From Schistocerca nitens (taxonomy: Eukaryota; Arthropoda; Insecta; Orthoptera; Acrididae): a stretch of 64,000 nt of DNA. Positions 47,642 through 58,670 of this stretch are shown here, piece after piece. The notes under the pieces were generated by a model, which searched no databases, was not told where the DNA came from, and saw nothing but the letters and a program-made list of their open reading frames with translations. The translations under genes were made by a program, and so were the position numbers. Where the stretch lies: assembly GCF_023898315.1 (NCBI RefSeq), contig NC_064614.1, forward strand, positions 705,298,720-705,362,719, in the 5' to 3' direction. Position 1 is the stretch's first letter; each line of letters opens with the position of its first letter.

Positions 47642-47964
47642 CTTTCTTTATTTACGCAAAGTTATGATCTATCCATTTGTTCATTGACGTCTCTGTTCAC
47701 TGTAATAAGTTTAGTGTCTGTGTTTTGCGACCGCACCGCAAAATCGTGCGATTAGTAGATGAAAGGACGTGCCTCTCCAATGGGAACCGAAAACATTTGA
47801 TCGCAAGGTCATAGGTCAACCGATTCCTCCACGGGAAAACATGTCTGATATATTCTATACAACACTGGTGACGGAATGTGCATCACATGACAGGAATATG
47901 TTGTCGCCCCACCTAACTTTTACACTTGGCGAATGGGTAAAAAGATTCTTCTACCTTGCCCGAT

Positions 47965-48245
47965 TTAGGTTTTCTTGTAGATGTGATAATCATTCCCAAA
48001 AAAGTGATGAAAACATAAGAGTTCGTCACATAAACTGCAACAAATGAATGCAACAGTTTCACAGTCGCACAGTTTTCCCTGTATTCTGTCAAAACATATG
48101 TTTTTAACGTTTTCAAATTTTTCCGTGTGCAGACCGTCAAATCCTGCATGTGTCCAAGCAAATCTGAAAATGTCCTGGAATTTTGGAGAGCGAAGTTGAT
48201 TATGTGTGAGTGCCTGAACTTTGATAATTGTCTGAAAATAAAAAA
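47965..48245 (-). CDS. Cys/His-rich small open frame in the TIR element, unknown
   Basis: Open on the minus strand for about 90 codons after the T-run TTTTTTATTTTCAG, which also looks like a 3' splice site. It has no ATG in a good position; the frame opens with a GTG at 48258. The peptide includes LRSPKFQDIFRFAWT, GLHTEKFENVKNICF and a Cys/His cluster (CDC, then FICCSLCDELLCFHHFF). Such C-x2-C-type clusters can bind zinc. I do not recognise the family. It overlaps an opposite-strand open frame at 47769-48047. Whether either is translated cannot be told from one copy. Confidence 0.35.
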
Positions 48246-48330
48246 TTAATCTTTTCACTCAAGGGAAAACTTGAACCAGGGACCTCTCGTACCGCAGTTG
48301 CTCACGCTAACCACGGGACCACGGCGCTCC
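48240..48330 (-). other. tRNA-like module in the right terminal repeat
   Basis: Inverted partner of 47560-47641 and closer to consensus: A box TGGTTAGCGTG (48303-48313) and B-box-like GGTTCAAGTTT (48267-48277). It is followed on the minus strand by a T6 run (48240-48245). It reads toward the interior of the element. Confidence 0.7.
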
Positions 48331-48528
48331 TGAGCTCACAATTTCCTGTTATGTTGCCTATCTTGCGCATGGACAACTCAGTTTGTATATTTTGCTTATT
48401 TTTTTCATAGTTCCACACAACTTCTTCCTGTTCTCTCGATTGATGTGTGTTCAGTTTTTCAAGGCCTATCCACTGTGCCAACTTATAACTAAATCTGAGG
48501 GGGGTGCGATGGGGAGGGTCCCTTGTTA

Positions 48529-51170
48529 GAATTAAAGGAAGATTCTTTAATCATATCACAATTAATGGACATGCACCAGCAGAAGAATCTGTAGAAGACA
48601 TGAAAGATGACTTCTATGATGCCCTTGAAAAAGCTTATGATAAAGTATCCAAGGAATGACATTGTGCTGAGGGATTTTAAAGCACAACTTGGAAGAGAAG
48701 ACATGTTCCAGCCCGTAATTGGAGCCCATAGTAAACATGGATCCACTAATGATAATGGAATAAGACTGATCCTCTTTGAAGTCTCCCGGAATATGATAGT
48801 GGGATCTACCAGGTTTCCCTATAAGGAGATACACAAGGGCACATGGAAGTCACTTGATGGTGGAAACATTAATCAAACTGATCAAGTACTGATAGACCAG
48901 AGGCATACATCTAAATTGTTGGATGTTCGAACCTTTCGTGGCCCTAATGTAGATTCAGATAATTTTCTTGTAATGGCCAAGATAAGAGCAAGGATATCAA
49001 ATGATCAGAAAGACATACTAGGAAAGAACGGTACAATATTGCAGCACTGCAATTAACAGAAACTTACGAATCGTACTGTCAGAAAGTTTCTCAGGGCCTA
49101 GAACAAGAACAAGGAACAATGCGAGACATTAATGACATAGAACAAAAATGGTTGACTACAAAAAGAGCTACAGACATTTCAGCTAAGTAAACACCAGGAT
49201 TGGAGAGAAAATCAATAAGGCCCACAGGGTTTGATTAGGAGTATAAGAGAGTGACTGAAGAAAAGAACACTGCATACCAAAAGACATCACAGGCGAACTG
49301 CACAAGAAGCTTGTTGGAGGATTATCGACAGAAAAGGAGGATGGAAAAGATGGCACATTGCCGAAAGAAAAGGGAATGGACTAAGGCTGAAGTAGAATGC
49401 ATGGAACTGTCCAAGAAGAAGAATGAAACAAGGAAGTTCTTTATGAAAGTACACAAAGCTATGCTAGAAGACAATTTGCTCCAATAAACAGCTTGATTAG
49501 AGATGAAGAAGGAAACATAACAAATGAGAGTAAACAGACACTGGAAAGATGCTGAAGATACTTTAATGACCTGCTGAATCGAGAGATAGAGCAAGCAGAG
49601 GATATATCTAATGATTGTGAGCAAGTATTGGATGATGAACAGCCACTGGATCTCATGGGGTTAGAAACACATTAAAAAAAGCTTTAAGAAAACTGAAGAA
49701 CAGCAAGGTCCCCAGCACCGTAACTTTCCTGCAGAATTGCTAAAATGTAGAGGAGCAACATTAGAGCAGTCTCTGTTTGAACTTATCATTCTCATATGGG
49801 AACAGGAAAGGATACCAGATGAATTGAATGAAGGAATATTATGTCCGATACATAAAAAGGGTGACCAAATGGAGTGTAAAAACCACTGTGGAATCACCCT
49901 CCTGAAGCTGGGATACAAAGTGTTGTCTAATATTATTTTTGATTGGCTACTCCCATAGGTGGATAAAGAAATTGGAATATACCAAAGCGGATTTCAACAA
50001 GGAAGGCCAACAATAGTCTAAATTTTCAACCTGTGCCATATTTAGGAAAAAACTGTTGAATATAGAATTGGAACACATCACCTCTTTATTGACTTTAAGG
50101 TTGCATACGGCAGCATGAATAGAAACCAGTTGTTTCATGCCTTACATGAGATATGGATACATGGACAGCTCCTGAGAATGGTTAAAGTGATGATGTCTGA
50201 CATAAGAAGCTGCATTCGAGTTTGAGCAAATTACTCAGACCCCCTGGAAATAAAAAATGGGCTATGTTAAGGAGATGCATTAGCATGCTTTTTATTTAAT
50301 GTAGCACTTGAGAAGGCGGTTAGGGAAGCAGGCCTACAGACCAGGGGCACCATCTTCTACAAGGCAGTGCGGATTTTAGCATATGCAAATGACACAGACA
50401 TCATAGCACGGAAAGTACCAGCACTGAAAGAAGCTTTTATGGGTCTTATGATAAATCAAGATAAAACTAAATATATGGCCTGTGGGAAAGCATATGAACC
50501 CAATATGCTGTCAACTTTCAGTGTGAATGGATACACATTTGAAAGAGTTGACAGCTTCAAGTATCTTGGTTCCACAGTCACTTGCTTTAATGACATCAAC
50601 TAAATTAAGATTAGGCTGATGTTAGTAAATAAGGCATATTTCACCTTGAGTAATTTATTCCGGTCAAGACTCCTCAGCCACCCAACAAAATTCACTATTT
50701 ATAAAACCCTCGTGAGACCAGCTCTCATTTATGCTTTGGAAACATGGTCCTTGACAGAAACCGATGCAAGGCTGCTCGACAGATTTGAGAGGAAAGGTTT
50801 GAGGAGAATAACTGGTCCTGTGTATGACAGAGACCAATGGAAGAAAAGGTACAGCGCAGAATTGTACACTATATACGCTGATGCTCCTGTAGCAAAACTC
50901 ATATGATCAGGAAGGCTAAGATGAGCAGGTCATGTGGCAAGAATGGAATGGAGGAGTCTGAGGTGAAAAAGAAGATTCTCTTTGGCAATCCAGGAGGACA
51001 AAGAGGGTGAGGTTGACCTTGAGAAAGACGGCTGGATAGAGTGAAGAAGACCTACGGAAGCTCGGATGCAGAAACTGGAGGAGGGTAGCCTATGAACCCC
51101 ATGGATGGCGGAAGCTGGTTGGGAAGGCCAAGGTTCATCATGGACTGTAATGTCACAGAAGAAGATGTTC
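48529..51170 (+). pseudogene. LINE continued: endonuclease C-part, RT and C-terminal tail
   Basis: The endonuclease resumes with LGREDMFQPVIGAHSKHGS and NDNGIRLILFE. Then come INQTDQVLIDQRHTSKLLDV and RTFRGPNVDSDNFLVMAKIR (to about 49000). The RT reads RGATLEQSLFELIILIWEQE, ECKNHCGITLLKLGYKVLSN (about 49740-49935), FQQGR and IDFKxAYDSMNRNQLFHALH in other frames (about 50085-50140). The catalytic block is LAYANDTDIIA (50376-50408), where the second residue of the usual ADD is Asn. The tail has YKTLVRPALIYALETWSLTE and LLDRFERKGLRRITG, then GRLRWAGHVARMEW-like text. It ends about 51170. Many stops are present. It has an RTE-like layout without RNase H and is a different family from 39369-42676. 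Confidence 0.8.
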
Positions 51171-52173
51171 AATCAGAAGCAACCCATACATGTTTCTGAT
51201 GGATCAGTCTCAGAGTAGAGGTTGGCTATGGATTTGACACTATTGACACATGTGGCCACCTTCATCCTCTCACAGTGAATGGGAGGGAAAGAGAGAAAGG
51301 ATATGCTAGGAAATCATAAGTTACTTTTTCAAATGAATCATCGCTTTGTTGCTCTTGAAGGAAACCAAAATATGGAGGTGGGGACTGATGTTTATATCCT
51401 TGTCTTTTCAAATGCAAGTCAGTAGCTTCATAACTGTACAGACTCCCTCAGCCTGTTAGAGCATGTTTACGCTGTTCGTACATTGTTACTCGCTGCAGGA
51501 ACATCACTGCTTGCCGGAGCATTTATGATGCAACTGATTACATTAGTAGCTGAATAAATTATGTGCAGTGATATGAAGCAAAAACAATATTCTCATCACC
51601 CTCACCCTCCTCCTCCTCATCATCATCATTTGACTATAGTGGCAACAACATCATTATGGGCAAGGAGAAAGAAATGGGTGTATAGACTGCAGAACTCGAT
51701 ACTACAGATACTTCTACCAGTTCTATCGACAACTCAAAAAATATCCAAGCTACTTTTCCTGAAAGTTATGAATCAAACATTAAAATTTCCAACATATTTT
51801 AATTAATATTATCTAACCAGAAATAAAAACAAGGAATACATGGCCTAACACTGTGAATGCATTTTTTTCTGTAGAAGAGTGACCGGTAGTCACTTTGAGG
51901 TAACACTGTCAGTTTTTACATACTCATGTACTACATGCAGCACACGTAGATTTCTGACCTGATGTTAAAAATGTTGAATTTGGTCAAGCAGTGTTACCAA
52001 CTAAAAAAATTATTACATCTAACTATTAATGGCATATCCCATTTATTTTTGTATTAGGTGCTGTATTATACGGATCCCAAGAAGTATTATTTTATTGAAA
52101 ATTACAAAACTATCACAGAAAACAATTAAAAAAACCGCTTTTTGGGAGTTTTATATTTAAGCAGTAAAATGTT
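51171..52173. other. intron sequence, nothing assignable
   Basis: Some of the first 100-150 bp may be the LINE 3' UTR. CCT/CAT-rich low complexity at about 51598-51630. No coding signal. Confidence 0.35.
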
Positions 52174-52203
52174 GAAGAAGAAGAAGAAGAAGAAGAAGAA
52201 GAA
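52174..52203. repeat. (GAA)n microsatellite
   Basis: GAA trinucleotide run. Confidence 0.95.
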
Positions 52204-52269
52204 AACCAACTTCCCTTTCAAGGGACACTGCTGAAGTAGATCCACGACTTTCAGTTCCATTTGAGTGAT

Positions 52270-52572
52270 CCTAGACCCTAACATCATAGGAGGTGAGATC
52301 AAAAAGTAACGGGATTTTTTTCTATTTTTATTTTGTGAGCTTTAAATATTCAACTGAAACATTTTTTTTATCTTGTAAGTACATGTTTCTGATTTATGTT
52401 TGCATTTTCAGCGATTGTTGACAGTCAAAAAGATTAGCAGGGCTTTGAATTTTTTACTTTTGAAAACGATGGATCAAAGAATTTGTATTAAATATTGCTT
52501 GAAAAACTGAATAAAATGTGGCACCACATCAGAAAGGTTGGCTGTGGCTTTTGGTAAATCTATTATGAATAA
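52270..52572 (+). pseudogene. mariner 5' end fragment
   Basis: GAGATCAAAAAGTAACGGGA at about 52293 resembles a mariner terminal inverted repeat. About 170 bp downstream a frame begins MDQRICIKYCLKN, then KCGTTSERLAVAFGKS, fitting the N-terminal HTH of mariner transposases. It breaks off near 52572, where a CR1-like RT fragment starts. At least one stop is present. Confidence 0.6.
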
Positions 52573-52925
52573 GAAGTCTTCCAGCCACTCTCATATCTGG
52601 GAGCCTTTTCTGCATGTTTGGACCTTCATTAACAGTCTGCATGACTAATGCTGTCTAAATCAGAGCTGCTTTGTGGACAAAAGCTTTTCTGTCTCAAAGA
52701 AATTTATTATACTGGACCTCAGAATGTGTTCAAGAATATTGCAGCAAATTGAAGTTAAGGATTTTGATCTGTAATTTTGCAGGTTCATTATTTTACCCTT
52801 CTTACACACAGAGTCATCTGTAGTATGGGGTGAATGCTGCAGACTACTCTCTGTAAAAGCAAACTGGGATTCCACCTGGACCCAGCGACCTATTTGTTTT
52901 CAACTCTTTTGATTGCTTCTCTGTA
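52573..52925 (-). pseudogene. CR1-like RT fragment, second copy
   Basis: The minus frame contains NLQNYRSKSLTSICCNILEH and ILRSSIINFFETEKLLS. These parallel DPQNYRPIPLTSVCCRILEH and ILSSNIMNFLETEKLLS of the larger copy immediately to the right (52942-53715), and the preceding part parallels its KQLNGLKINKSPGPDGIP. It is a diverged, doubly truncated copy lying in the same orientation next to its relative. Confidence 0.7.
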
Positions 52926-52939
52926 ACAGCGATGCCTAT

Positions 52940-55090
52940 TATTATGTCCTCCAAATCCTGTCCAGGTCACCTTGTATTCTCCTACAGTCACTCAACGACG
53001 ACACCTTCCCGTACACCACAGCATAATCAGCAAACAGCCGCACATTGCTATCCATCCTATCCAAAAGATCATTTATGTAGATAGAAAACAACAGCGGACC
53101 TACCACTCTTCCCTGGGGCACTCCAGATGATACCCTCACCTCCGAAAAACACTCACCACCGAGGACAATGTACTGGGTTCTATTACTTAAGAAGTCTTTA
53201 AGCCACTCACATACTTGGGAACCAATCCCATATGCTTGTACCTTAGTTAGGAGTCTGCAGTGGGGCACAGAGTCAAATGCTTTTTGGAAGTCAACGAATA
53301 TGGCATCTGTCTGATACCCTTCATCCATGGTTCGCAAGATATCATGTGAAAAAAGGACGAGTTGCGTTTCGCAGGAGTGATGCTTTCTAAAGCCGTGCTG
53401 ATGCATGGACAGCAACTTCTCTGTCTCAAGGAAATTCATTATATTGGAACTGAGAATATGTTCGAGAATCCTGCAACAAACCGATGTTAAGGGTATTGGT
53501 CTGTAATTTTGAGGATCCGTCCTTCTACCCTTCTTATATACAGGCGACACCTGCGCTTTTTTCCAGTCACTCGGGACTTTACGTTGGGCAAGAGATTCGC
53601 GATAAATGAAAGCTAAGTAAGGAGCCAATGCAGTAGAGTACTCTCTGTAAAACCGAGTTGGAATCCCATCAGGACCTGGCGATTTATTTATTTTCAACCC
53701 ATTCAGCTGCTTCACAACCCCAGGGATTTATATCACTATGTCATCCATACAGGAATCTGTACGAGACTCAAACGGCGGTATGTTTATACGATCCTCCTGC
53801 GTGAAAGATTTCTCAAATGCTAAATTTAAAATTTCAGCTTTCGTTTTGCTGTCTTCCGTTGCCGGGCCAGACCGATCTGTGAGTGACTGGATGGAAGCCT
53901 TCGACCCACTTCCAGATTTTACGTAAGACCAGAGTTTCCTTGGGTTTCCAGCAAGATCTCTTGCTAAGGTATGACGGTGGTAGTGGTTGAATGCTTCGCG
54001 CATCGCTCTTTTTACAGCAGCACGAATCTCTACTAACTTTTGCCTGACCTCATTCTCCTGATCTTTCTTGTACCGCGAGTGTAACTGCCTTTGCTTCCTG
54101 AGCATTCTCCGAATTGTGCTGTTAAACCACGGTGTGTCTTTTCCGTCTGTAACCCTCTTTTTCAGCACATACTTGTCCAATGCGTGATTTACAATGTGTT
54201 TAAAATTTGCCCATAATTCTTCCATGTCCATCGACAAGAAGTAAATGAAGTTGATTCATTTACTAAGTGGGATGCTAACAACTGCTTATCTGCTCTTTCT
54301 AGTAAGAATACTCTCCTAGCCTTCTTGACCGACTTTTTAACTTTCGTAACCATGGTTGTAATGACAACATCATGATCACTACTCCCTGTCTCAACACTGA
54401 CACCGTCGAATGAGGTCTGGTCTGTTCGTGGCTACCAGATCTAAAATATTTCCATTAAGCGTTGGCTGTTGATTTAGCTGCTCAAGACAGTTTTCGTATA
54501 ATGTGTTTAAAAGTATTCACATGACGGCTTGTCTGTACCACCTGTAATGAATCCATAGACATCCCAGTCTATATTAGGTAGGTTGAAGTCGTCTCCGACT
54601 AAGATAGCGTGATCTGGGTACTTCTGCGATACATAATGTAGACTCCCTTTGAATGATTCTAGAACTGTTACGGTGGAACCTGGTGGCCAATAATAACACT
54701 CCACAATTAACTTTATTTCCCCTAGCCGTGTTAAACGTGTCCAGATAACTTCACAATCACACTCTACTTCAACCTCAGTAGACACAATATTTTTGTCAAC
54801 TGTAATGAAGACACCACCTCCTACGGTGTCTAATCTGTCTTTCCGATACACGTTCCAACCCTCACTAAATATTTCGGAACTTCCTATCTCAGGGTGAGGC
54901 CAGGTCCCAGTTCCGAGAATAATTTGCGTGCCACACGCTTTCTGGAGGGCAGTAAATTCAGGAACTTTATTCCGAACACTCTGAAAATTTACTGCTAATA
55001 TCTTGATAGCTGAAGTGTCTTTACACTGAGCACGTCCTGATTTCCCTGCCTGCATGTCGACTGGTGAGTGTTCATCAGGACACCTCACAC
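52940..55090 (-). pseudogene. CR1-like LINE ORF2: endonuclease and RT
   Basis: The endonuclease (about 55088-54500) has LAVNFQSVRNKVPEF, IILGTGTW (normally LxGTETW) and LVGDDFNLPNIDWDVYG. A linker follows at 54237-53728. The RT (53715-52942) has INKSPGPDGIPTRFYRE, NYRPIPLTSVCCRILEHIL, HGFRKHHSCETQL, FVDFQKAFDSVPHCRLL, SSGVPQGRVVGPLLFSIYIND and then RLFADYAVVYG, where the catalytic FADD has become FADY. The thumb and C-terminal region are missing after the stop at 52942. Frames are broken between the endonuclease and the linker. With the esterase-like ORF1 upstream this fits the CR1 group. It is inactive. Confidence 0.85.
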
Positions 55091-55096
55091 TACTGC

Positions 55097-56063
55097 CTAG
55101 CCTAAAGAAACCCCATGTGTACGCCCTAAGTACTCTGCTACCCGAGTAGTCGCTTCCTTTGTGTAGTGCACCCCTGACCTATCTATGGGCGTCCTACAAT
55201 TCCCCACCCAATAGCGCAAGTCTAGAAATCTGCAGCCAAGATCATCACAGAGTCGACGAAGCCTCTGGTTGAGACCCTCCACTCGGCTCCAAACCAAAGG
55301 ACCCCGATCCACTCTGGGAACGATGCTGCAAATAGAGAGCTCTGCTTGCACCCCACGTGCAAGGCCAGTGGTCTTCACCAAATCCGCCAGCCGCCTGTAC
55401 GAACTGAGGATCGCCTCAGAACCCAAGCGACAGGCATCATTGGTACCGACGTGAGCAACTACTTGCAGATGACTGCACTCCGTAAGCTCGACAGTTGCAG
55501 GCAAGGCTGCCTCTACATCTTGGATGAGGCCCCCTGGCAGACAAACTGAATGCACGTTGGATTTCTTTCCAGCCCTGTATGCTATTTCCCTAAGGGGCTC
55601 CATCACCCGCCTAACGTTGGGAGCTCCCAATAACCAGCAAGCCTTTGCCCCCGTGTGCCTGCTCCGGCCCTGCTGAAGGAGCGGCCACCTGCCCACTCCC
55701 TGGGTGGGGCCAGCCTCCACATTGGCCCTCCGTCTCGAGCGACGCGAACACGTTGCACTCTGCCGCTCACCCTGAGGTGAGGGCAGCCCCAACGAACCGG
55801 GTACACTAAAAGGTGCCTCGGCAGCTGAGTCAGAGGATGCAGCAAGCGACACCTGGGGTGTCTCAAGCGACGCGCGCAGCCCCTCCGCCGTCGCTGCACC
55901 TCGAGGGAGCAGCCTGAAGGTGGCTGACTGTGGCCAACAGCACGCTCATCTGCTCACGAACCGCAGTCAGTTCCTCCTGTGCCCGAACACAGCATGCACA
56001 CACCCTATCCATCCTACTGCTAATATCTAACGACTCCACGAATTTATACTCTACGGCTATCAA
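55097..56063 (-). pseudogene. CR1-like LINE ORF1 with SGNH-esterase-like domain
   Basis: The N-terminal part (56063 to about 55905) is a short helical region with CACC and AQEELTAVREQMSVLLATVS. A one-base frameshift near 55905 leads into the main frame (to 55097). That frame has RVMEPLREIAYRAGKK, LQVVAHVGTNDACRLGSE, FLDLRYWVGN and SGVHYTKEATTRVAEYLG. GTND and GVHxxxxA are blocks of SGNH hydrolases; ORF1 proteins of CR1-like LINEs are known to carry such an esterase. Block I, normally GDSNxR, reads GAPNVRR here, and the D of the DGVH block is Ser, so catalysis is unlikely. The region 56064-56240 is probably the 5' UTR. It lies 7 bp upstream of the ORF2 start region. Confidence 0.75.
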
Positions 56064-56240
56064 TAAGCAATATTAATCCTCTCTAATATGAGAATACGCA
56101 AGGAATTTATGTAATTAAATATGCAGGCGCACAAACACTCGGAAAGAAATTAAGAATCAAACTACAAAACAAATTTGAAAGCTATATATGCGACTCGCTA
56201 CTGCACTGCTGCTGCACTGATACTTCACCAGCAGCTGCTC

Positions 56241-57684
56241 AAGGCTAATTATTGAAATGTTGAAGTAAGAACAGGAAATAGCATTCATTTACATGGATGA
56301 GCACCATTTGATGATTACACTATAAATACTGTAACATTGACAGCTATGATGAACATCACAGTACTCAAAACTGCTTCTTGAGAGACATCATTCTCTTCCT
56401 TGGGCCAATCTGATACATTTTTATCACTGACCACATAGTTGAAGAAATCATCTGTCCATGGAAGCCCCATTGGTGGAGCTATCCAAGAATATTACTACCC
56501 CATTTTGTGTTACTGGACATCTTACGACCAAAAAAATGTACCTATCAGGCATTATCTGCATACAAAAGCCTTAAGAATTTGCTAACTAACTTTAAAGATT
56601 AAAGGTCTTGAGTAAGATATTGTTCACCAGGATCTTTTCCAAATTGAAATAAGGGAAAGACAATGGTAACTACTGTGTTATGTATGATCTGTTTCTAGTC
56701 AGAAGCAGCAGGGGTGGCGTCAAGATTGTCTGCTTTCAACAGTTGAGAAAGTCTCTAATCAAGTGATTTCATTAGAAAAAGCCGTTCTGACTTTTTCTAC
56801 ATTATTTCTATGGTGCCCAACATAATGTATTAGACTCAGTAATAGCCAAAGGCACTTTTCTTAATTATGGGCAGTTATGAAAACAGCTCCTAATGATAGA
56901 ATTTAAATTTCGAAGGACAGGTTCATGAACAAATCTACGATGTATCATTGGAAGGGGACTTTTTTTATTACAGCAACTGCATCATTGGTCACACACACAG
57001 TGATTTTAGCTGGACTTGAGGACCATCAAGGGCACTATTTGATTCTATAAAAAAACCAATACTTTCAATATATAGAACCATGGTACACCCAATTCTGAAT
57101 TTAATAAAATACTTTATATATTTCCAGACAACAAATTATAAAAGTCTTTTCATGAATCTCCTATCACCTTCCGAAAAGTTAAACTCTCTCTCATAAATGC
57201 CCAATTTCATACACAAGTGTGAGTCAATATACCAAAAAACATAAGAGTACTTGAACTTCGGCTCTTTCCATCCTTTCCATATAACATTCTTCCCACTTAT
57301 ATATGACAAAGTTATAAATTCTGATATTTGCTATAAAAATTATACAGCTAGTCATAGTACTGTCTACACAGCTCACCACTGCCCTACCAATCTGATTCTC
57401 ACTATATTTTTCACACATCTCAGTCAACTTTGGAAGAACTGACTAATCTCGAAAACAACAAAAGAGAGTACCTCTTGCCACACAATGCTATTCTGATCTT
57501 GTATGCATTAACTTTAAACCTCTCCTGGTTACCACTTTCTTAACTCTTACCATAAAACATATACGACTCCCTTACCACAATATGAGACCCACACTAAACA
57601 CTACTCTCCCCACTCACCTCTGAGCAACATTTCGTCACCCCACCAACCTCTGCAACAATTTTCTATCTGCCTGGTGTAGACAGC
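56241..57684. other. intron sequence, nothing assignable
   Basis: AT-rich; no recognisable coding or repeat content. Confidence 0.4.
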
Positions 57685-57780
57685 ATAAAATCTACTCCAG
57701 TCTAAGCACACCTATTACATAAATGATCATAAAATCTACCCCAATCCAAGTAGACTTGCACACCTATTACATAAATGGGG
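57685..57780. repeat. tandem duplication of a ~45-bp unit
   Basis: CATAAAATCTACTCCAGTCT with CACCTATTACATAAATG (57685-57727) recurs in 57729-57776 with a small insertion and two substitutions. Confidence 0.75.
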
Positions 57781-57849
57781 CAGATGACTGAACTCTTACA
57801 TTAGCTGACGTGTTCTTAATCTGGCATGACAAACTCTCAAGTATTAGTA

Positions 57850-58670
57850 ATAATGAATGGATCCCTTTGCATCCACCTCGAATCCATATCCAAGCAATAC
57901 ATGCAAGTATCACCTCTTTGGCCATTGGAACACCATTGAGGGAGATGCAGGAAAAAAGTATGGCAATAAAATAAGCACCTGCGTTGTTGCCAACTGCATC
58001 TCCTGCAGCCGCCATGGAAACATATGGTGCCAGCTTTGCTGCTAGCAGCATGAGAGGTTCCACTAATAAGCACTGCCACTGTGGGCACTGATTCTTCCCC
58101 CACAGGTAACACACCAGGCCATTGTCATTGTCACAGTAGTGTTCTTCCACTGGACAGCTATAAAGGACATCATTTGGCCACTCTGCACAAGTTTCACATT
58201 GGGAGTTGCTTCGGGCTAACCGCATCTGCCAGTCCTCAATCGGAACTACCTTTGGCACAGCACAGTCATTCACTCCGAGCTGTGTTTGGGTCCTCACTCA
58301 ATGTCTGGTCCAAGTTCTCCACGCAGAATACAATGTCGGCGATACCCAGGCCATCAATGTGCAACTCACTGGTGCTCCCATATTACCACGGTTGCATCCA
58401 TAATCCATCCAATGGAGCTCAACTCTCCACATCATCCACAACAAGCATGCTATCCCCATGCAGCTATTACCTTTCACCTTGCCAAGTTCTCTCTCCTGAA
58501 TCGTTCTCAGTTTCTGCAATGCCCTAGCGATATGGCTGCACAGGCATCGTGATTGGAAGAGCTCTGTCAGTGAAACGTTAGTGACCATCAGTGGATTGGA
58601 ACTAGTAGTGTGGATTCATGTCCGAGTGAAAATAAAGTCCATTATTCTTGCTACCTGGGACACATTAATT
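57850..58670 (+). mobile_element. probable 5' LTR of a degraded LTR retrotransposon
   Basis: This region and 59661-60415 share a series of words in the same order and orientation: TGGCCACT..GGAAC/ACG, CTATAAAGGACA (58159), CATCTGGCA/CATCTGCCA, GTGCAACTCAC, TGGAGCTCAACTCTCCACAT and, close to the end, AATAAAGTxCAT, a poly(A) signal. Two such direct repeats about 0.8 kb long and 1 kb apart are best read as LTRs. After this copy comes TTGGAGACGAGGTG (58697-58710), similar to the leader of Gypsy-type elements. Similarity is moderate, so the insertion is old; exact ends are uncertain. Confidence 0.55.

Larger units (their letters stand above)
47362..48525. mobile_element. 1,164-bp TIR element with tRNA-like modules in both repeats
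   Basis: Perfectly delimited element: CAAGGG at 47362, CCCTTG at 48525, and TTA duplicated on each side (47359-47361 and 48526-48528). The terminal inverted repeats are about 275 bp each (to about 47640, and from about 48245) and mostly identical. Each contains a tRNA-like stretch. The interior of about 600 bp carries an open frame on each strand. A 3-bp TTA/TWA target duplication is typical of PIF/Harbinger elements, but the termini and the tRNA-like content are not usual for that class, so the superfamily is left open. It is inserted in the endonuclease region of a LINE on the plus strand. Confidence 0.85.
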
